Below are positions 28,282-37,094 of a stretch of 64,000 bases of DNA, piece by piece. The first letter of the stretch is position 1, and every line of letters begins with the position of its first letter. A program made the translations under genes and the position numbers. A model generated the notes under the pieces. That model ran no database searches. It worked only from the letters and a program-made list of their open reading frames with translations, and had not been told where the DNA came from. Source of the stretch: Sodalis sp. dw_96 (GTDB taxonomy: Bacteria; Pseudomonadota; Gammaproteobacteria; Enterobacterales; Enterobacteriaceae); assembly GCF_018449575.1 (NCBI RefSeq), contig NZ_JAAVUT010000006.1, positions 124,001 to 188,000 of the forward strand. The letters are read 5' to 3'.

Positions 28282-29403
28282 TTACATTTGACGATAGGGC
28301 AGCGCTTTGCGCGCCTCTTCCGCCCAGGCGCGCACCGCGTCCCGTTCTTCGTTAAGAAATTCCGCCACCGCGGCACGCAGTCCAGGATGCCGCAGGTAAT
28401 GCCATGAATCCGTCAGCACCGGCTCAAAGCCGCGAATCAGCTTGTGTTCCCCCTGCGCGCCGGCGTCAAAACGTGAGAGACCCTGAGCGATGGCATACTC
28501 AATTCCCTGGTAAAAGCAGGTCTCGAAATGCAACCGATCGAACTCCGCCAGGCAGCCCCAGTAGCGGCCAAAGAAGGTGTCGTCACTCACCAGACTGAAC
28601 GCCATGGCGACAGGGTGGCCCTGCCGGTTTGCCAGCACCACCCGGATGGCGCCGGGCATCCGCTGCGCCAGCAGGCTGAAAAAATCTCGCGTCAGGTAAG
28701 GCGACTGGCCCCGGACTTCATAGGTATTGGCATAGCAGGTATAAATAAAATCCCACTGCGCCTCGCTGACCTGCCCCCCTTCCAGCCAATCGAAATCAAT
28801 GCCTTGCGCCGCCACCGCCTCGCGCTCCTTGCGCATTTGTTTGCGCTTGCGCGAACTCAGGGCATCCATGAAATCCTGGAAATCCCTATAGCCGCGGTTA
28901 TGCCAGTGATATTGGCAACCCAATCGGTGCAGCCAGTCCGGCCGGGCCTCCAGCAGAGCGTTGCCCCGCGCGTCGGTGAAATTCACATGGGCGCCGGACC
29001 AGCCCTGTTCGGCCAGATAATCCGGCAGCGCTTCCAGCAGTTTCGCCGCCGCCGTCTCCTCCCCCAGCACCCGGGCGCCGGTTACCGGGCTGAACGGCAC
29101 CGCCCCCAGCCATTTGGGGTAATACGCTATTCCGGCGCGATGGCAGGCCTCGGCCCAGCCGTGATCAAACACATACTCGCCGCTGGAGTTCTTTTTACGG
29201 TAGCCGGGCATGGCGGCCAGGCAGCGGCCGTTTACCCGCCACAGCATATGATGGGGACGCCAGCCGGAAAGCGGTCCCAGGCTGCCGCTGTCTTCCAGGG
29301 CACTGAGAAAAGCATGCTGTAAAAATGGCTGTCCCGCCGGGACCAGGGCATCCCACTCGCCGGCGGGTACATCGTTCAGGTGCGCCAGGGACGTCAAAGA
29401 CAT
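28282..29403 (-). CDS. GNAT-fold (FemAB-like, DUF482/COG3146) protein
   Basis: This 373-residue protein is recognised as the COG3146 family of predicted N-acyltransferases (often annotated as GNAT family or peptidoglycan-biosynthesis related). Visible family features are LQHAFLSALEDSGS near the N-terminus, the FDHGWAEACHRAG segment, the basic SSRKRKQMRKERE stretch in the middle and the FDRLHFETCFYQGIEYAI acetyltransferase-like region. It has no signal peptide and is probably cytoplasmic. Its substrate is not known. It is a single gene, convergent with the ABC exporter and divergent from the antiporter. Confidence 0.82.
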   Translation of the reverse strand: MSLTSLAHLNDVPAGEWDALVPAGQPFLQHAFLSALEDSGSLGPLSGWRPHHMLWRVNGRCLAAMPGYRKKNSSGEYVFDHGWAEACHRAGIAYYPKWLGAVPFSPVTGARVLGEETAAAKLLEALPDYLAEQGWSGAHVNFTDARGNALLEARPDWLHRLGCQYHWHNRGYRDFQDFMDALSSRKRKQMRKEREAVAAQGIDFDWLEGGQVSEAQWDFIYTCYANTYEVRGQSPYLTRDFFSLLAQRMPGAIRVVLANRQGHPVAMAFSLVSDDTFFGRYWGCLAEFDRLHFETCFYQGIEYAIAQGLSRFDAGAQGEHKLIRGFEPVLTDSWHYLRHPGLRAAVAEFLNEERDAVRAWAEEARKALPYRQM

Positions 29404-29743
29404 AACGTTGTGCTCCGGTTAAATGCCGTCAACCAAAGACAGTAGCCAGTTGCCGAGGGATACGCAAGGCGGGGGGCACGGAGTGGCAAAAGACGGGCTG
29501 TTTTATGGAAAACGAGGAAAAATAACCTGAACGCTATAATCGCTTGATAGACGTTAGGGCATTACCGTTATCTGAATTCCGGCCGACCGGTTTTATCTCT
29601 GTTCTATGATAGTTACTTAACTCCAGTCATTTAACACCCGTCACGCATAACGCCATTCACTTAACGCCGGTCATATATATTCAGAGATAATAAAAAAAAC
29701 CGATCATACTTAAAGGGGAATAACGACACCGGCAGGAGAACGC
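29404..29743. promoter_or_regulatory. Divergent intergenic region between the COG3146 gene and the antiporter gene
   Basis: About 340 bases that should carry promoters for both genes. A degenerate short repeat (TTAACxCCxGTCAT-like units) occupies about 29608-29672. The antiporter start has AGGAGA a few bases upstream. No coding sequence was seen. Confidence 0.4.
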
Positions 29744-31099
29744 ATGGGTTTTACGGGATGGATAGCTGCCGTGGGCGGTCTGTTATTGTTGATGTCGCTG
29801 GCGTCCGGCTGGATCCATCGCGGGCCTGTCACCTCATTCGGTTTGTATCTGGCCGCGGGGATTGTTTGCGGTCCCTGGGTCTTGAACCTGCTGCGGGTGG
29901 ACGTCGCCGCCCATGCCGTTCTGATAGAACGGGTGACCGAGATTGCCATGGCCGCTTCCCTGTTTATCACCGGCCTCAAGCTGCGACTGCCGTTCCGGGA
30001 TCCGGGCTGGCTGATGGGCGTGCGTCTGGCTTTTCCGGCGATGATTTTTACCGTGGCGGGCGTTACCGTGGCCGCCCACTTTCTGGTCGGCTTTTCCTGG
30101 CCGCTCTCGTTAGCCTTTGGGGCGATAGTGGCGCCCACCGACCCGGTGCTGGCAAGTCTTATCTCGGTCAACGACGCCCGGGACGACGATAGCCTGCGGG
30201 TCTCGCTGTCCAGCGAAGCGGGCATGAACGATGGCACGGCGCTGCCGATATTGATGCTAGGGATGCTGCTGCTTAACGCCCATCATCCGCTGCCGTTTGC
30301 CGCCCTGGGCCATTGGGCGCTGGTGGATGTTCTCTGGTCGCTATTGGGGGGGCTGGGCATCGGTTATACCTTGGGCAGGCTGATAGGGCATCTGGCAACC
30401 CACTCCAAAATTACTCAAAACGACACCGCCCCCAATGATTTCCTGGCCCTGGCCCTGGTGGCGTTAAGTTATGCCGCGGCGCAAAGCCTGGACGCCTCGG
30501 GATTTTTGGCCGCCTTCGCCGCCGGGGTAGGATTGCGCCGCACCGAGCTGCGCATCTTTAACCGCCATCCGCCGGATGATTTGCCGGAGAACGAGCACGG
30601 CGGCACGGCGGAATCCTTGATCAACCCCAACCAGCGCCATGCGTCGGGAGCGGTGGGGCCGCTCAGGTCCGTGGGACTGGTGGTCAGCGACTCACTGTCC
30701 TTTGGCGATACCATGGAGCGATTATTTGCCGCCGGTATCGTTATCGTGCTGGGCATTACCCTGGCCATGCATTGGGATCCCCTGGGGCTACTGATGGCCG
30801 CTATCCTGTTTTTTCTGATAAGGCCGGCTTCGGTTTACCTGGCGACTATCGGCAGCGGTGAACCGCCCCTGCACCGGGTCTTGATCGGCTGGCTGGGCAT
30901 ACGCGGCATCGGCAGCATCAATTACATTACCTGGGCCTATAACCACGGCCTGGCCGGCCCCGAGGCCGAACTCATGGCCAATATGGCCTTTACCCTGGTG
31001 GTGGCCAGCGTCGTTGTGCACGGCATCTCGGTATCGCCGCTATTGAACTGGCGGCAGGGCAAGATTACGGCGGAAGCGGAGCGGGAGGATAAGCGGTAA
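29744..31099 (+). CDS. Cation:proton antiporter (CPA1/NhaP-type)
   Basis: The 451-residue membrane protein has about 12 hydrophobic helices. The segment AFGAIVAPTDPVLAS is the helix-5 signature of CPA1 Na+/H+ exchangers with the conserved Asp, followed by SSEAGMNDGTALPIL, the second conserved acidic motif. It would export Na+ (or K+/Li+) in exchange for H+ across the inner membrane. A hydrophilic loop (about 280-320) splits the two halves. It converges with the decayed Ig-like gene at 31137, with 37 bases between the ends. Confidence 0.88.
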   Translation: MGFTGWIAAVGGLLLLMSLASGWIHRGPVTSFGLYLAAGIVCGPWVLNLLRVDVAAHAVLIERVTEIAMAASLFITGLKLRLPFRDPGWLMGVRLAFPAMIFTVAGVTVAAHFLVGFSWPLSLAFGAIVAPTDPVLASLISVNDARDDDSLRVSLSSEAGMNDGTALPILMLGMLLLNAHHPLPFAALGHWALVDVLWSLLGGLGIGYTLGRLIGHLATHSKITQNDTAPNDFLALALVALSYAAAQSLDASGFLAAFAAGVGLRRTELRIFNRHPPDDLPENEHGGTAESLINPNQRHASGAVGPLRSVGLVVSDSLSFGDTMERLFAAGIVIVLGITLAMHWDPLGLLMAAILFFLIRPASVYLATIGSGEPPLHRVLIGWLGIRGIGSINYITWAYNHGLAGPEAELMANMAFTLVVASVVVHGISVSPLLNWRQGKITAEAEREDKR

Positions 31100-31136
31100 T
31101 TTATACTCATTTGCGCCTCGTTAAACGGCTAGGTTA

Positions 31137-31743
31137 TCAAGCCGGGCCGTCATCGTATACCTGCACGGTAAAGGTCTGTGCGGCATGAGTGATAATGTAT
31201 CTGCCTGAACGGAGATTCTGGCCTAAGCCGGAACTTAGAGCAAGAACAGGGGTCATTCCGTTTTCTGTTAAATGCGTATAGCCAATGGGAAGGTTCCGGA
31301 AGCACATAAAAGTAGAACGATCAAATGCGTAATCCACAATACAATTACCGGTAGATGAGATGCTGGAGGGAATACCCTCAATCCTGTAAATATGTCCAGC
31401 AATAATTTCAAAGGATTCACCGACGTATCGGCGGCCAACTACGCGAGGAGCTGAACCGTTTCCGGCACAGTATTGGTGAGACCCGCATCAAGTACGCCGC
31501 TGTTATTGGTATAATAGGTCGGAATAATCAAATCGGGGCTGCCGTTGACGGAAAAATCCAGCCGCTGATTGGCCACCGGCAGGTTTACCGGGCTAGAAAG
31601 GGTATAATGCACGCCATTAAGACTTGCGCCGTCTGCCGGCGCATCATTGGCAACGATCCGTGCGTCGAGCGCAAAGTTGGCTAATGGTGTAATAGAACAA
31701 TCCGGCGGATTTCCGGGAAACAGCTATTTTTATTTTCCACCAT
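31137..31743 (-). pseudogene. Decayed Ig-like-domain protein, paralog of the gene at 32036
   Basis: The start (ATG 31743, with an AGAGG ribosome site) reads MVENKNSCFP like its intact neighbours, then the frame is lost at a three-T run near 31710 where the intact paralog has four Ts. In the shifted frame it continues as an Ig-like domain almost identical to the neighbour (LPVANQRLDFSVNG), meets a TAG stop after PETVQLLA, and a deletion joins this to the C-terminal domain, which is readable to its end (TVQVYDDGPA) in another frame from about 31440. So it carries a one-base deletion, an in-frame stop and an internal deletion of about 50 codons relative to the 32036 gene. A recently silenced duplicate is the simplest view. 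Confidence 0.88.
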
Positions 31744-31775
31744 AGGCCTCTTTTTATTGATAATAAAATTTATCG

Positions 31776-31795
31776 CCTCTTTCGGACGAAAGAGG
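31776..31795. terminator. Perfect 9-bp inverted repeat, terminator-like
   Basis: CCTCTTTCG and CGAAAGAGG flank a GA loop, followed on the plus strand by ATTTTATTTT. It lies just upstream of the pseudogene and downstream of the 31882 remnant in the minus direction. Confidence 0.5.
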
Positions 31796-31881
31796 ATTTT
31801 ATTTTCTCCATAAATAACTAATCTGCTGTTGATAAAGTAACGCGAATCTTTAACAGCTCTTTTATTCGCTTTCGACCCTCT

Positions 31882-32001
31882 TTATTTAAGAAATATTTTC
31901 GTATTAATTTCAGCACCCTCAGGCGAATATGCAGCGGTAATGATTATTTCTTGATATGAAGCTAAAGGGATTAGCCCAGACGCAGGGTAATCCCCTCGGC
32001 T
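31882..32001 (-). pseudogene. Remnant of the C-terminal end of another Ig-like protein
   Basis: A 39-codon stretch bounded by stops reads like the end of a bacterial Ig-like domain: LIPLASYQEIIITAAYSPEG, then AEINTKIFLK and a stop. It corresponds to the end of the 34253 protein (VALTTIISAAYAAGNAENNT, then AITFF). There is no start codon and no upstream continuation. It lies just left of the intact gene at 32036. The match is short, so this is an inference. Confidence 0.5.
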
Positions 32002-32035
32002 TCAATTTCCCTGGCTTGGGGCGGCATCTGAGTTA

Positions 32036-32758
32036 TCAGTCTGGGCCATCATCATATACCTGTACGGTAAAGATCTGTGCGTATGGGGTTGTAAGATTAT
32101 AATAGTATCCTCTTGAATGAAGGTCCCCGCCCAAGCCAGAACGTAGGGCGCGAACGGGTGTTATGCTGGTTGTGGAAAGATGGTCATAGTCATTAGGGAA
32201 GGCGGAGTTACAAGTTTGACTCGTCTGATCATGCACAAAATTTTCCGGGCAAAAGCCAAAACCAAAGTTGGCCGAGGGGATGTCCTCTATCCTATACCTA
32301 TGTCCCGCTATAATATTAAAGGGCCGAAGCATCTCCTGCAGCCCGAAAGAATAAGCACCCGCAGGCACTGTTACTTGGACCGAACCTAAAAATACGGGAT
32401 AGACCGGGGTAAAGGACAGATCACTGATGGCATTGATAGTGGGGTCCGCGGCCAGGCTCGCGCTAAGCTGGACCGATTCCGGCGTCTCATTGGTGAGTCC
32501 CACATCAAGAACGCCGCTGTTATTGGTATAATAGGTCGGAATAATCAGATCGGGGCTGCCGTTGACGGAAAAATCCAGCCGCTGATTGGCTACCGGCAGG
32601 TTTACCGGGCTGGACAGGGTATAGTGCACGCCGTTTAAACTCGCGCCGTCGGCCGGCGCATAATTGGCAACGACCCGTGCGTCGAGCGTATAGTTGGCTA
32701 ACGGTGTAATAGGACAATTCGGCGGATTTTCCGGGAAACAGCTATTTTTGTTTTCCAT
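32036..32758 (-). CDS. Leaderless Ig-like protein with conserved C-terminal domain (240 aa)
   Basis: The start at 32758 has an AGAGG site. No signal peptide is visible: the N-terminus is polar (MENKNSCFPENPPNCPITPL). Residues about 20-120 form one bacterial Ig-like module of the invasin type (LPVANQRLDFSVNG, then YTNNSGVLDVGLTN). Residues about 125-240 form a second domain shared with the 33088 protein and the pseudogene: FNIIAGHRYRIED, CPENFVHDQTSQTC with a Cys pair, RALRSGLGGDL and the terminal FTVQVYDDGP. I do not recognise that domain. Function is unknown; a cytoplasmic or non-classically exported binding protein is possible. Confidence 0.75.
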   Translation of the reverse strand: MENKNSCFPENPPNCPITPLANYTLDARVVANYAPADGASLNGVHYTLSSPVNLPVANQRLDFSVNGSPDLIIPTYYTNNSGVLDVGLTNETPESVQLSASLAADPTINAISDLSFTPVYPVFLGSVQVTVPAGAYSFGLQEMLRPFNIIAGHRYRIEDIPSANFGFGFCPENFVHDQTSQTCNSAFPNDYDHLSTTSITPVRALRSGLGGDLHSRGYYYNLTTPYAQIFTVQVYDDGPD

Positions 32759-33087
32759 GACGGGCCTCTGGGTCGATAATTAATGTTAATTTATGATAAT
32801 GCTATGCATTGATAAATTTTTTGCTGAGCTAAAAATATCTACTTTTAGAATAATGCCTCATGTGGAAACAACAATATCGAAAATTGTAAATATACTGCTA
32901 ATAAATGCCAGAAGTTGGAAATTCAGTTTTCAATAATATGTTGCATATGACCTGTGTAAACAAATATGCCAATACGGGATGTTAATAATTTCATAGAAAC
33001 CTAAAAATTTATTACTCAACGCAAAGAAAAAGGATTATTCCTTGATACGGACAATCCTTTTTTTCAAGCAGTGGGCCATTATTTTTA
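32759..33087. other. AT-rich intergenic region within the Ig-like cluster
   Basis: About 330 bases, strongly AT-rich. It ends with the terminator of the 33088 gene (33027-33064) and otherwise should contain the promoter of the 32036 gene. No further gene was seen. Confidence 0.45.
33027..33064 (-). terminator. Terminator of the Ig-like operon
   Basis: AAAAAGGATT (33027-33036) pairs with AATCCTTTTT (33053-33062), with T-runs on both strands. In the minus direction it follows the stop of the 33088 gene by about 25 bases, so the genes from 37094 to 33088 probably end here and the 32036 gene is transcribed separately. Confidence 0.75.
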
Positions 33088-34113
33088 TCAGCCTGGGCCA
33101 TTATCATAAACAGTGATGTTAAACGTGAGATATTGTGCTAAAGCAGGCCAAAAGGCGTAGCGGGAACGGAGATTACTGCCCTGGCCCGATCTTAGCGCAC
33201 GAAAAGGGGACGCAAAAACAGAGTCAGAAAATAGATAATCACTGCTAGTATTAAGGAGGCAACTTTGGCTATCATTGTCAAAAACACTTCCTTCTGGACA
33301 ATCAGTATAGTTTACTACGTTAGCTGGAAATCCTTCAAAATAATAAACATGGCCTTCAATGATATTGAATCCTGACATGAGTCTTTCCATTCCGGCTCGC
33401 ATCCCTGAACCCGCCTGGGGAAACGTGATCACATTTGTGCCTAGACGTATGGGATAGATTATCCCTGGGATGAAAGTGACTGTCTGGGCGGAAAATACTG
33501 CCCTATCGTTTTCCACTTCCGCCCTTACAGTAAAGGAACCGGGAGTGGAACTGCTAAAAGAGGCGGTATAAAAGCCGTCGGGTCCGGTTGTTACCAGACT
33601 AGTGGGTTGACCGGTAATAAACAATCGTAGCTGACCGGAGACGCCGGCCCCGCCATAGGTTAAATAAAATCGCACTTCATTGTTGCTGCTGCTATTCGCT
33701 TCGGCATTATCAGTCAAGATTTCGGATGTTAATTCGTACGTCGGAAGCGGGCCGATTGGGATAAAGGTTAATATGCTATTTGCACTCACCGAGGGATCGG
33801 CGGCCAGGCTCGCGAAGAGCTGGACCGTTTCCGGCTCAATATTGCTCGCTGCCGCGGTAAGGACGCCGCTGTTGTTGGTATAAGGTGTCGGAATAAGTAG
33901 AGTGGCGCTGCCGGTAACGTAGAATTCCAGCTCTTGATTGGCCACTGGCAAATTTACCGGGCTGTAAAGGGTAAAGATCACGCCATTGAGATCACTACCG
34001 TTCGCCGGCGAATTGTCTGCCACGATCCGCGCGCTCAGTTCATAGTTGGAGGAAAGCGGGGGAGCCGGATTATCTGGTGCATTTCCCGGGAAACAGCTAT
34101 TTTCATTTACCAT
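33088..34113 (-). CDS. Leaderless protein with two Ig-like modules and conserved C-terminal domain (341 aa)
   Basis: The start at 34113 has an AGAGG site. The N-terminus (MVNENSCFPGNAPDNP) is polar and has no signal peptide. An invasin-type Ig-like module spans about 20-120 (LPVANQELEFYVTGSA, YTNNSGVLTAA), a second about 125-215 (GVSGQLRLFITGQ, GPDGFYTASF), and the C-terminal domain about 225-341 is shared with the 32036 protein: FNIIEGHVYYFEG, CPEGSVFDNDSQSC, RALRSGQGSNLRSR and NITVYDNGPG. It is the last gene before the terminator at 33027. Function is unknown. It looks like the fullest version of this architecture in the window. Confidence 0.75.
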   Translation of the reverse strand: MVNENSCFPGNAPDNPAPPLSSNYELSARIVADNSPANGSDLNGVIFTLYSPVNLPVANQELEFYVTGSATLLIPTPYTNNSGVLTAAASNIEPETVQLFASLAADPSVSANSILTFIPIGPLPTYELTSEILTDNAEANSSSNNEVRFYLTYGGAGVSGQLRLFITGQPTSLVTTGPDGFYTASFSSSTPGSFTVRAEVENDRAVFSAQTVTFIPGIIYPIRLGTNVITFPQAGSGMRAGMERLMSGFNIIEGHVYYFEGFPANVVNYTDCPEGSVFDNDSQSCLLNTSSDYLFSDSVFASPFRALRSGQGSNLRSRYAFWPALAQYLTFNITVYDNGPG

Positions 34114-34252
34114 AGTAGACCTCTTATATAATATAAATATTTCTATTCTTAAAACAAAAGAGATTTAAATCTCCATTAATATATAATCTCTAATTACCAG
34201 GTAATGCGGATATACCGCATTACCTTAACCGATTTTTTGTCTTTCTCATTTT

Positions 34253-34900
34253 TCAGAAGAATGTTATTGCTGTATTATTTTCAGCATTTCCTGCCGCATA
34301 AGCGGCACTGATAATTGTCGTCAAGGCTACCGGGCTTGTTATCGAAACGATAATTTGGCCTAGGGTATTGGTGAAACCCAAACCCGGCGAGACAGTGGCG
34401 GTGGGCGAGGAAGATGTAAAGGACATCAACGCGTTGTCGACCACAGGGCCTGCTGTATCTCTCAGGGTATAACGAATGCGATAGGTGCCACCGGCAGGGA
34501 CGTAGCTATCAAGAGGCTCGGCGCTTATGGTATGTGTGACGGGCGAAGTAAAACTCACAACGGTGTAATTACTGACCGAGTCCTGAGAGTCAAGAATGGC
34601 TCTTACCTCCACCGAGTCCGGTGTTCCACTGCGCAAAGAGACTCTTGTTTGCCCAGCATGGTCGGTGGTATCAAAAGTATTATATAATTCCGCCAAACCT
34701 CGTACCACGGAAAAGTTCAGCACTCTGCCGGTCACGGGTTGATTAATTGTAGTATCCCACAGGGTATAGAGGATGACATTGCTGGCATAGTCATTTGCCG
34801 GAGCGTAATTGGTTTCGACAGCGGCGATGATAATTAATCCCGTTATTTCTACCAGATTGCCATATTGAGGGATGTGGGGAGGACAATATTGATTTTGCAT
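34253..34900 (-). CDS. Leaderless protein of two Ig-like modules (215 aa)
   Basis: The start at 34900 has a strong GGAGGT site. There is no signal peptide; the protein begins MQNQYCPPHIPQYGN. Two invasin-like Ig modules fill the chain: about 17-118 (INQPVTGRVLNFSVVRG, TDHAGQTRVSL) and about 122-215 (VVDNALMSFTSSSP, TNTLGQIIVSI). It ends directly at the last strand (NTAITFF), without the C-terminal domain of its neighbours. It lies 139 bases after the 35045 gene and 139 before the 33088 gene, in one direction, which fits an operon. Function unknown. Confidence 0.72.
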   Translation of the reverse strand: MQNQYCPPHIPQYGNLVEITGLIIIAAVETNYAPANDYASNVILYTLWDTTINQPVTGRVLNFSVVRGLAELYNTFDTTDHAGQTRVSLRSGTPDSVEVRAILDSQDSVSNYTVVSFTSPVTHTISAEPLDSYVPAGGTYRIRYTLRDTAGPVVDNALMSFTSSSPTATVSPGLGFTNTLGQIIVSITSPVALTTIISAAYAAGNAENNTAITFF

Positions 34901-35044
34901 AAAATACCTCCGGTTGATAAACCGTTTGTTGTCACAGCTATAAAGATAATAATCACGTCATGGGTTGCTGAGTTATTATCTGGCGTTCTTAAGCAGATAT
35001 TCAGAGATAATTATTTTGTGCCGTCCCTGGCATGATTCTCTACG

Positions 35045-35989
35045 CTATAAAAACGTAACGCTGGTATAATTTGTCATGCCGAGTCCCGACGCCAAGGCAG
35101 CCGATACCCGTACAGCCCCGCTCATACTATTGGTCAATGTCAGAGTAATATAACCGTTACCATCGGTATTCCCGGTCGGGACCGAGAGTTCCGCGCCGCC
35201 GGTTACGCTGAAATTGATCGGCACATTAGCCACCGGCAGATTTCCGGCCAGGGTTAAGACCTGATAGCGTATTCTATTGACGCTGAATCCGTTTCCCTGC
35301 GCCATATCGCTTTGCACCTCGGCCGAAATGCGCTGCGTCAGCACGCTATTGATAAAGGTCAGTATGATGCGGATGTAAACGGTATCCGGCGCGGATGCGA
35401 GAACGGCCACCACCGTGACGCTCCCCGGCGTGTCGCTGAAGATGCGTAATTGGGTACGCCCGCTACCGTCGGTGATATCCGAAGTGGGTACAAGCGTGGC
35501 GCTGCCGATGACGCTGTAATTCAACTGGCGATTGGGAACACCTAGCCCCGCCGGGGTAATCAAACGATAATCAATGATATGCGGGATTCCGCTGCCGGCC
35601 CCGATGTTCGAGGTCGTCACCTCGGCCTCCAACAGCAGGTCGTTATCGCTGGCCGGAGCGCCAAAGGTGGAGTATGCATCCGCGAAGTCGCTGCCAAAAG
35701 TGGCCCTGACCTGTATCGTCTCCGAGGACGTATTGGTGAAAAAGACCGTCGCCTCCCCCTGGTTATTGGTGTAAACCGTGGTAAAATTTTGCCGGCTGGG
35801 AGTAAACAAAGCGTTGCCGGAAACGGTAAACTCTATAGGTGCGTTATCAATTAACTCATCCCCGGCGGATAACCTTACCGTGAAGAGATTAAATTCAATG
35901 CCGTCTGCCGCCGCCCCTGATGTGACGGTGATTATCGTTAAGGTATAATCCACTGCCGGCAATATAGGTTGGTCCAGCCACGAATGCAT
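35045..35989 (-). CDS. Leaderless protein of three Ig-like modules (314 aa)
   Basis: The start at 35989 follows GGGGAA. The N-terminus MHSWLDQPILPAVDYT has no signal peptide. Three Ig-like modules of the bacterial Big_1/invasin type follow in tandem, at about 15-115, 118-215 and 220-314, each with the pattern xxVPNRQLNYSVxGSA followed by a turn such as TDGSGRTQLRIFS or TDGNGYITLTLTN. The last strand ends the protein (NYTSVTFL). No anchor, LPxTG or barrel is present. In known invasins such modules form extracellular rods, so free soluble proteins built only of them are unusual. Confidence 0.75.
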   Translation of the reverse strand: MHSWLDQPILPAVDYTLTIITVTSGAAADGIEFNLFTVRLSAGDELIDNAPIEFTVSGNALFTPSRQNFTTVYTNNQGEATVFFTNTSSETIQVRATFGSDFADAYSTFGAPASDNDLLLEAEVTTSNIGAGSGIPHIIDYRLITPAGLGVPNRQLNYSVIGSATLVPTSDITDGSGRTQLRIFSDTPGSVTVVAVLASAPDTVYIRIILTFINSVLTQRISAEVQSDMAQGNGFSVNRIRYQVLTLAGNLPVANVPINFSVTGGAELSVPTGNTDGNGYITLTLTNSMSGAVRVSAALASGLGMTNYTSVTFL

Positions 35990-36053
35990 AATATTCCCCG
36001 TAAATAATAATATACCTTCATGAATAAAATATTTAGTTAATGGTCCGCGCTGA

Positions 36054-37094
36054 TCATAAATTTTTGCCCGGATGATATTGATAATCTATAAACTGCTCCC
36101 GGTTGAAAACAGAGAAAGTACTGGCAGAAGGTGGCACAAAAACGGTCTCTACGGTTTTAACAGAACCGCTTTCTTCCGGCAGCGACAACTCAACCACAAC
36201 ACGTTCACTTACCGTATTGGCTAAATTAATGGTGGCGGATTTATCGCCATTCAATATAATATCCGCGTAGTAGCCCGGATAACCTGCAATACGGGCGCTG
36301 CCCTCCACTATTATCGCTCGCACAAAGGTTATGGGCTCGCCGGGCCGGCTGGTTTCCGCCTCGGTCTTGAGATAGATAGAGTTATAGGTTCTATTATTAG
36401 CCGGCGCGCCGGTGGAGTAATTTACCGATTTAATCCTGCCGTTGCCCAGGCGAAAGGGACCGATGGTGGTGGGTAACGTTACTGAATTCAGTGGATTAGC
36501 CACCGCATAGGCAAAGATTACCAGCAGGCCCTGCTCTTCGGAGTAAAGGCTGAAATCCGCCTGGCCATTGCCGCCAAGGGTCAGCAGCACATCCCCGCGG
36601 TCTACTCCATCCCCGATTAATCCGGGGTCGCTCACGGTGACCCTGACCTGGGTCCCCGGGTTTCCGGTAATGACTCCCCGGTTCACAGGAAATACATTGA
36701 TGGCGGGCCAGTCATAATTGGAGGCGTTGGTAGTCAAGATCATTTGCAGCTGTCCGGCGGGCGGCGGGGGCAGAAATGCGGTTATCTGAACAGTAATACT
36801 ATAGGATGTCGATGTATTGCCATGGGAATCGCTAATAATATAGAAAACATTATAGCTACCCACGCTGGGTACATATATTTCCGGCACACGAAGTGGAATA
36901 GGGAATAAAGGAAAATCAGTCGTTAGCATCATTGATGCTACGGCTGAAAAATTCCAAATAATCGTTATTTGATCTCCCGCCCTTGGATTGCTGTAGAAAG
37001 GAATGTTAACAATGACGGCTCCAGCAATATTAATTTCCTGGAGTGTAATAACGCCATTTTCCATCTGTGGAAAACTAGGAGCCGCGAGTGCCAT
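36054..37094 (-). CDS. First gene of the Ig-like operon: beta-rich protein with Ig-like modules (346 aa)
   Basis: The start at 37094 follows AAGGAAA. The protein begins MALAAPSFPQMENGVI and lacks a convincing signal peptide. Residues about 1-105 look like an Ig/cadherin-type module (VPSVGSYNVFYIISDSHGNT). A second module with a Pro-rich entry (FLPPPPAGQ) spans about 112-215, and a third about 220-330 (YLKTEAETSRPGEPITFVRA). The end (EQFIDYQYHPGKNL) is unlike the other members. Its sequence is the most distant of the set. It probably starts the transcript that ends at 33027; the AT-rich region upstream should hold the promoter. Confidence 0.7.
   Translation of the reverse strand: MALAAPSFPQMENGVITLQEINIAGAVIVNIPFYSNPRAGDQITIIWNFSAVASMMLTTDFPLFPIPLRVPEIYVPSVGSYNVFYIISDSHGNTSTSYSITVQITAFLPPPPAGQLQMILTTNASNYDWPAINVFPVNRGVITGNPGTQVRVTVSDPGLIGDGVDRGDVLLTLGGNGQADFSLYSEEQGLLVIFAYAVANPLNSVTLPTTIGPFRLGNGRIKSVNYSTGAPANNRTYNSIYLKTEAETSRPGEPITFVRAIIVEGSARIAGYPGYYADIILNGDKSATINLANTVSERVVVELSLPEESGSVKTVETVFVPPSASTFSVFNREQFIDYQYHPGKNL

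Noticed and set aside
31137-37094. Ig-like cluster as one frameshifted giant invasin gene
   Set aside because: Each intact ORF has its own ribosome site, non-coding gaps of about 64-330 bases separate them, and several share similar N-termini, which fits separate genes better.
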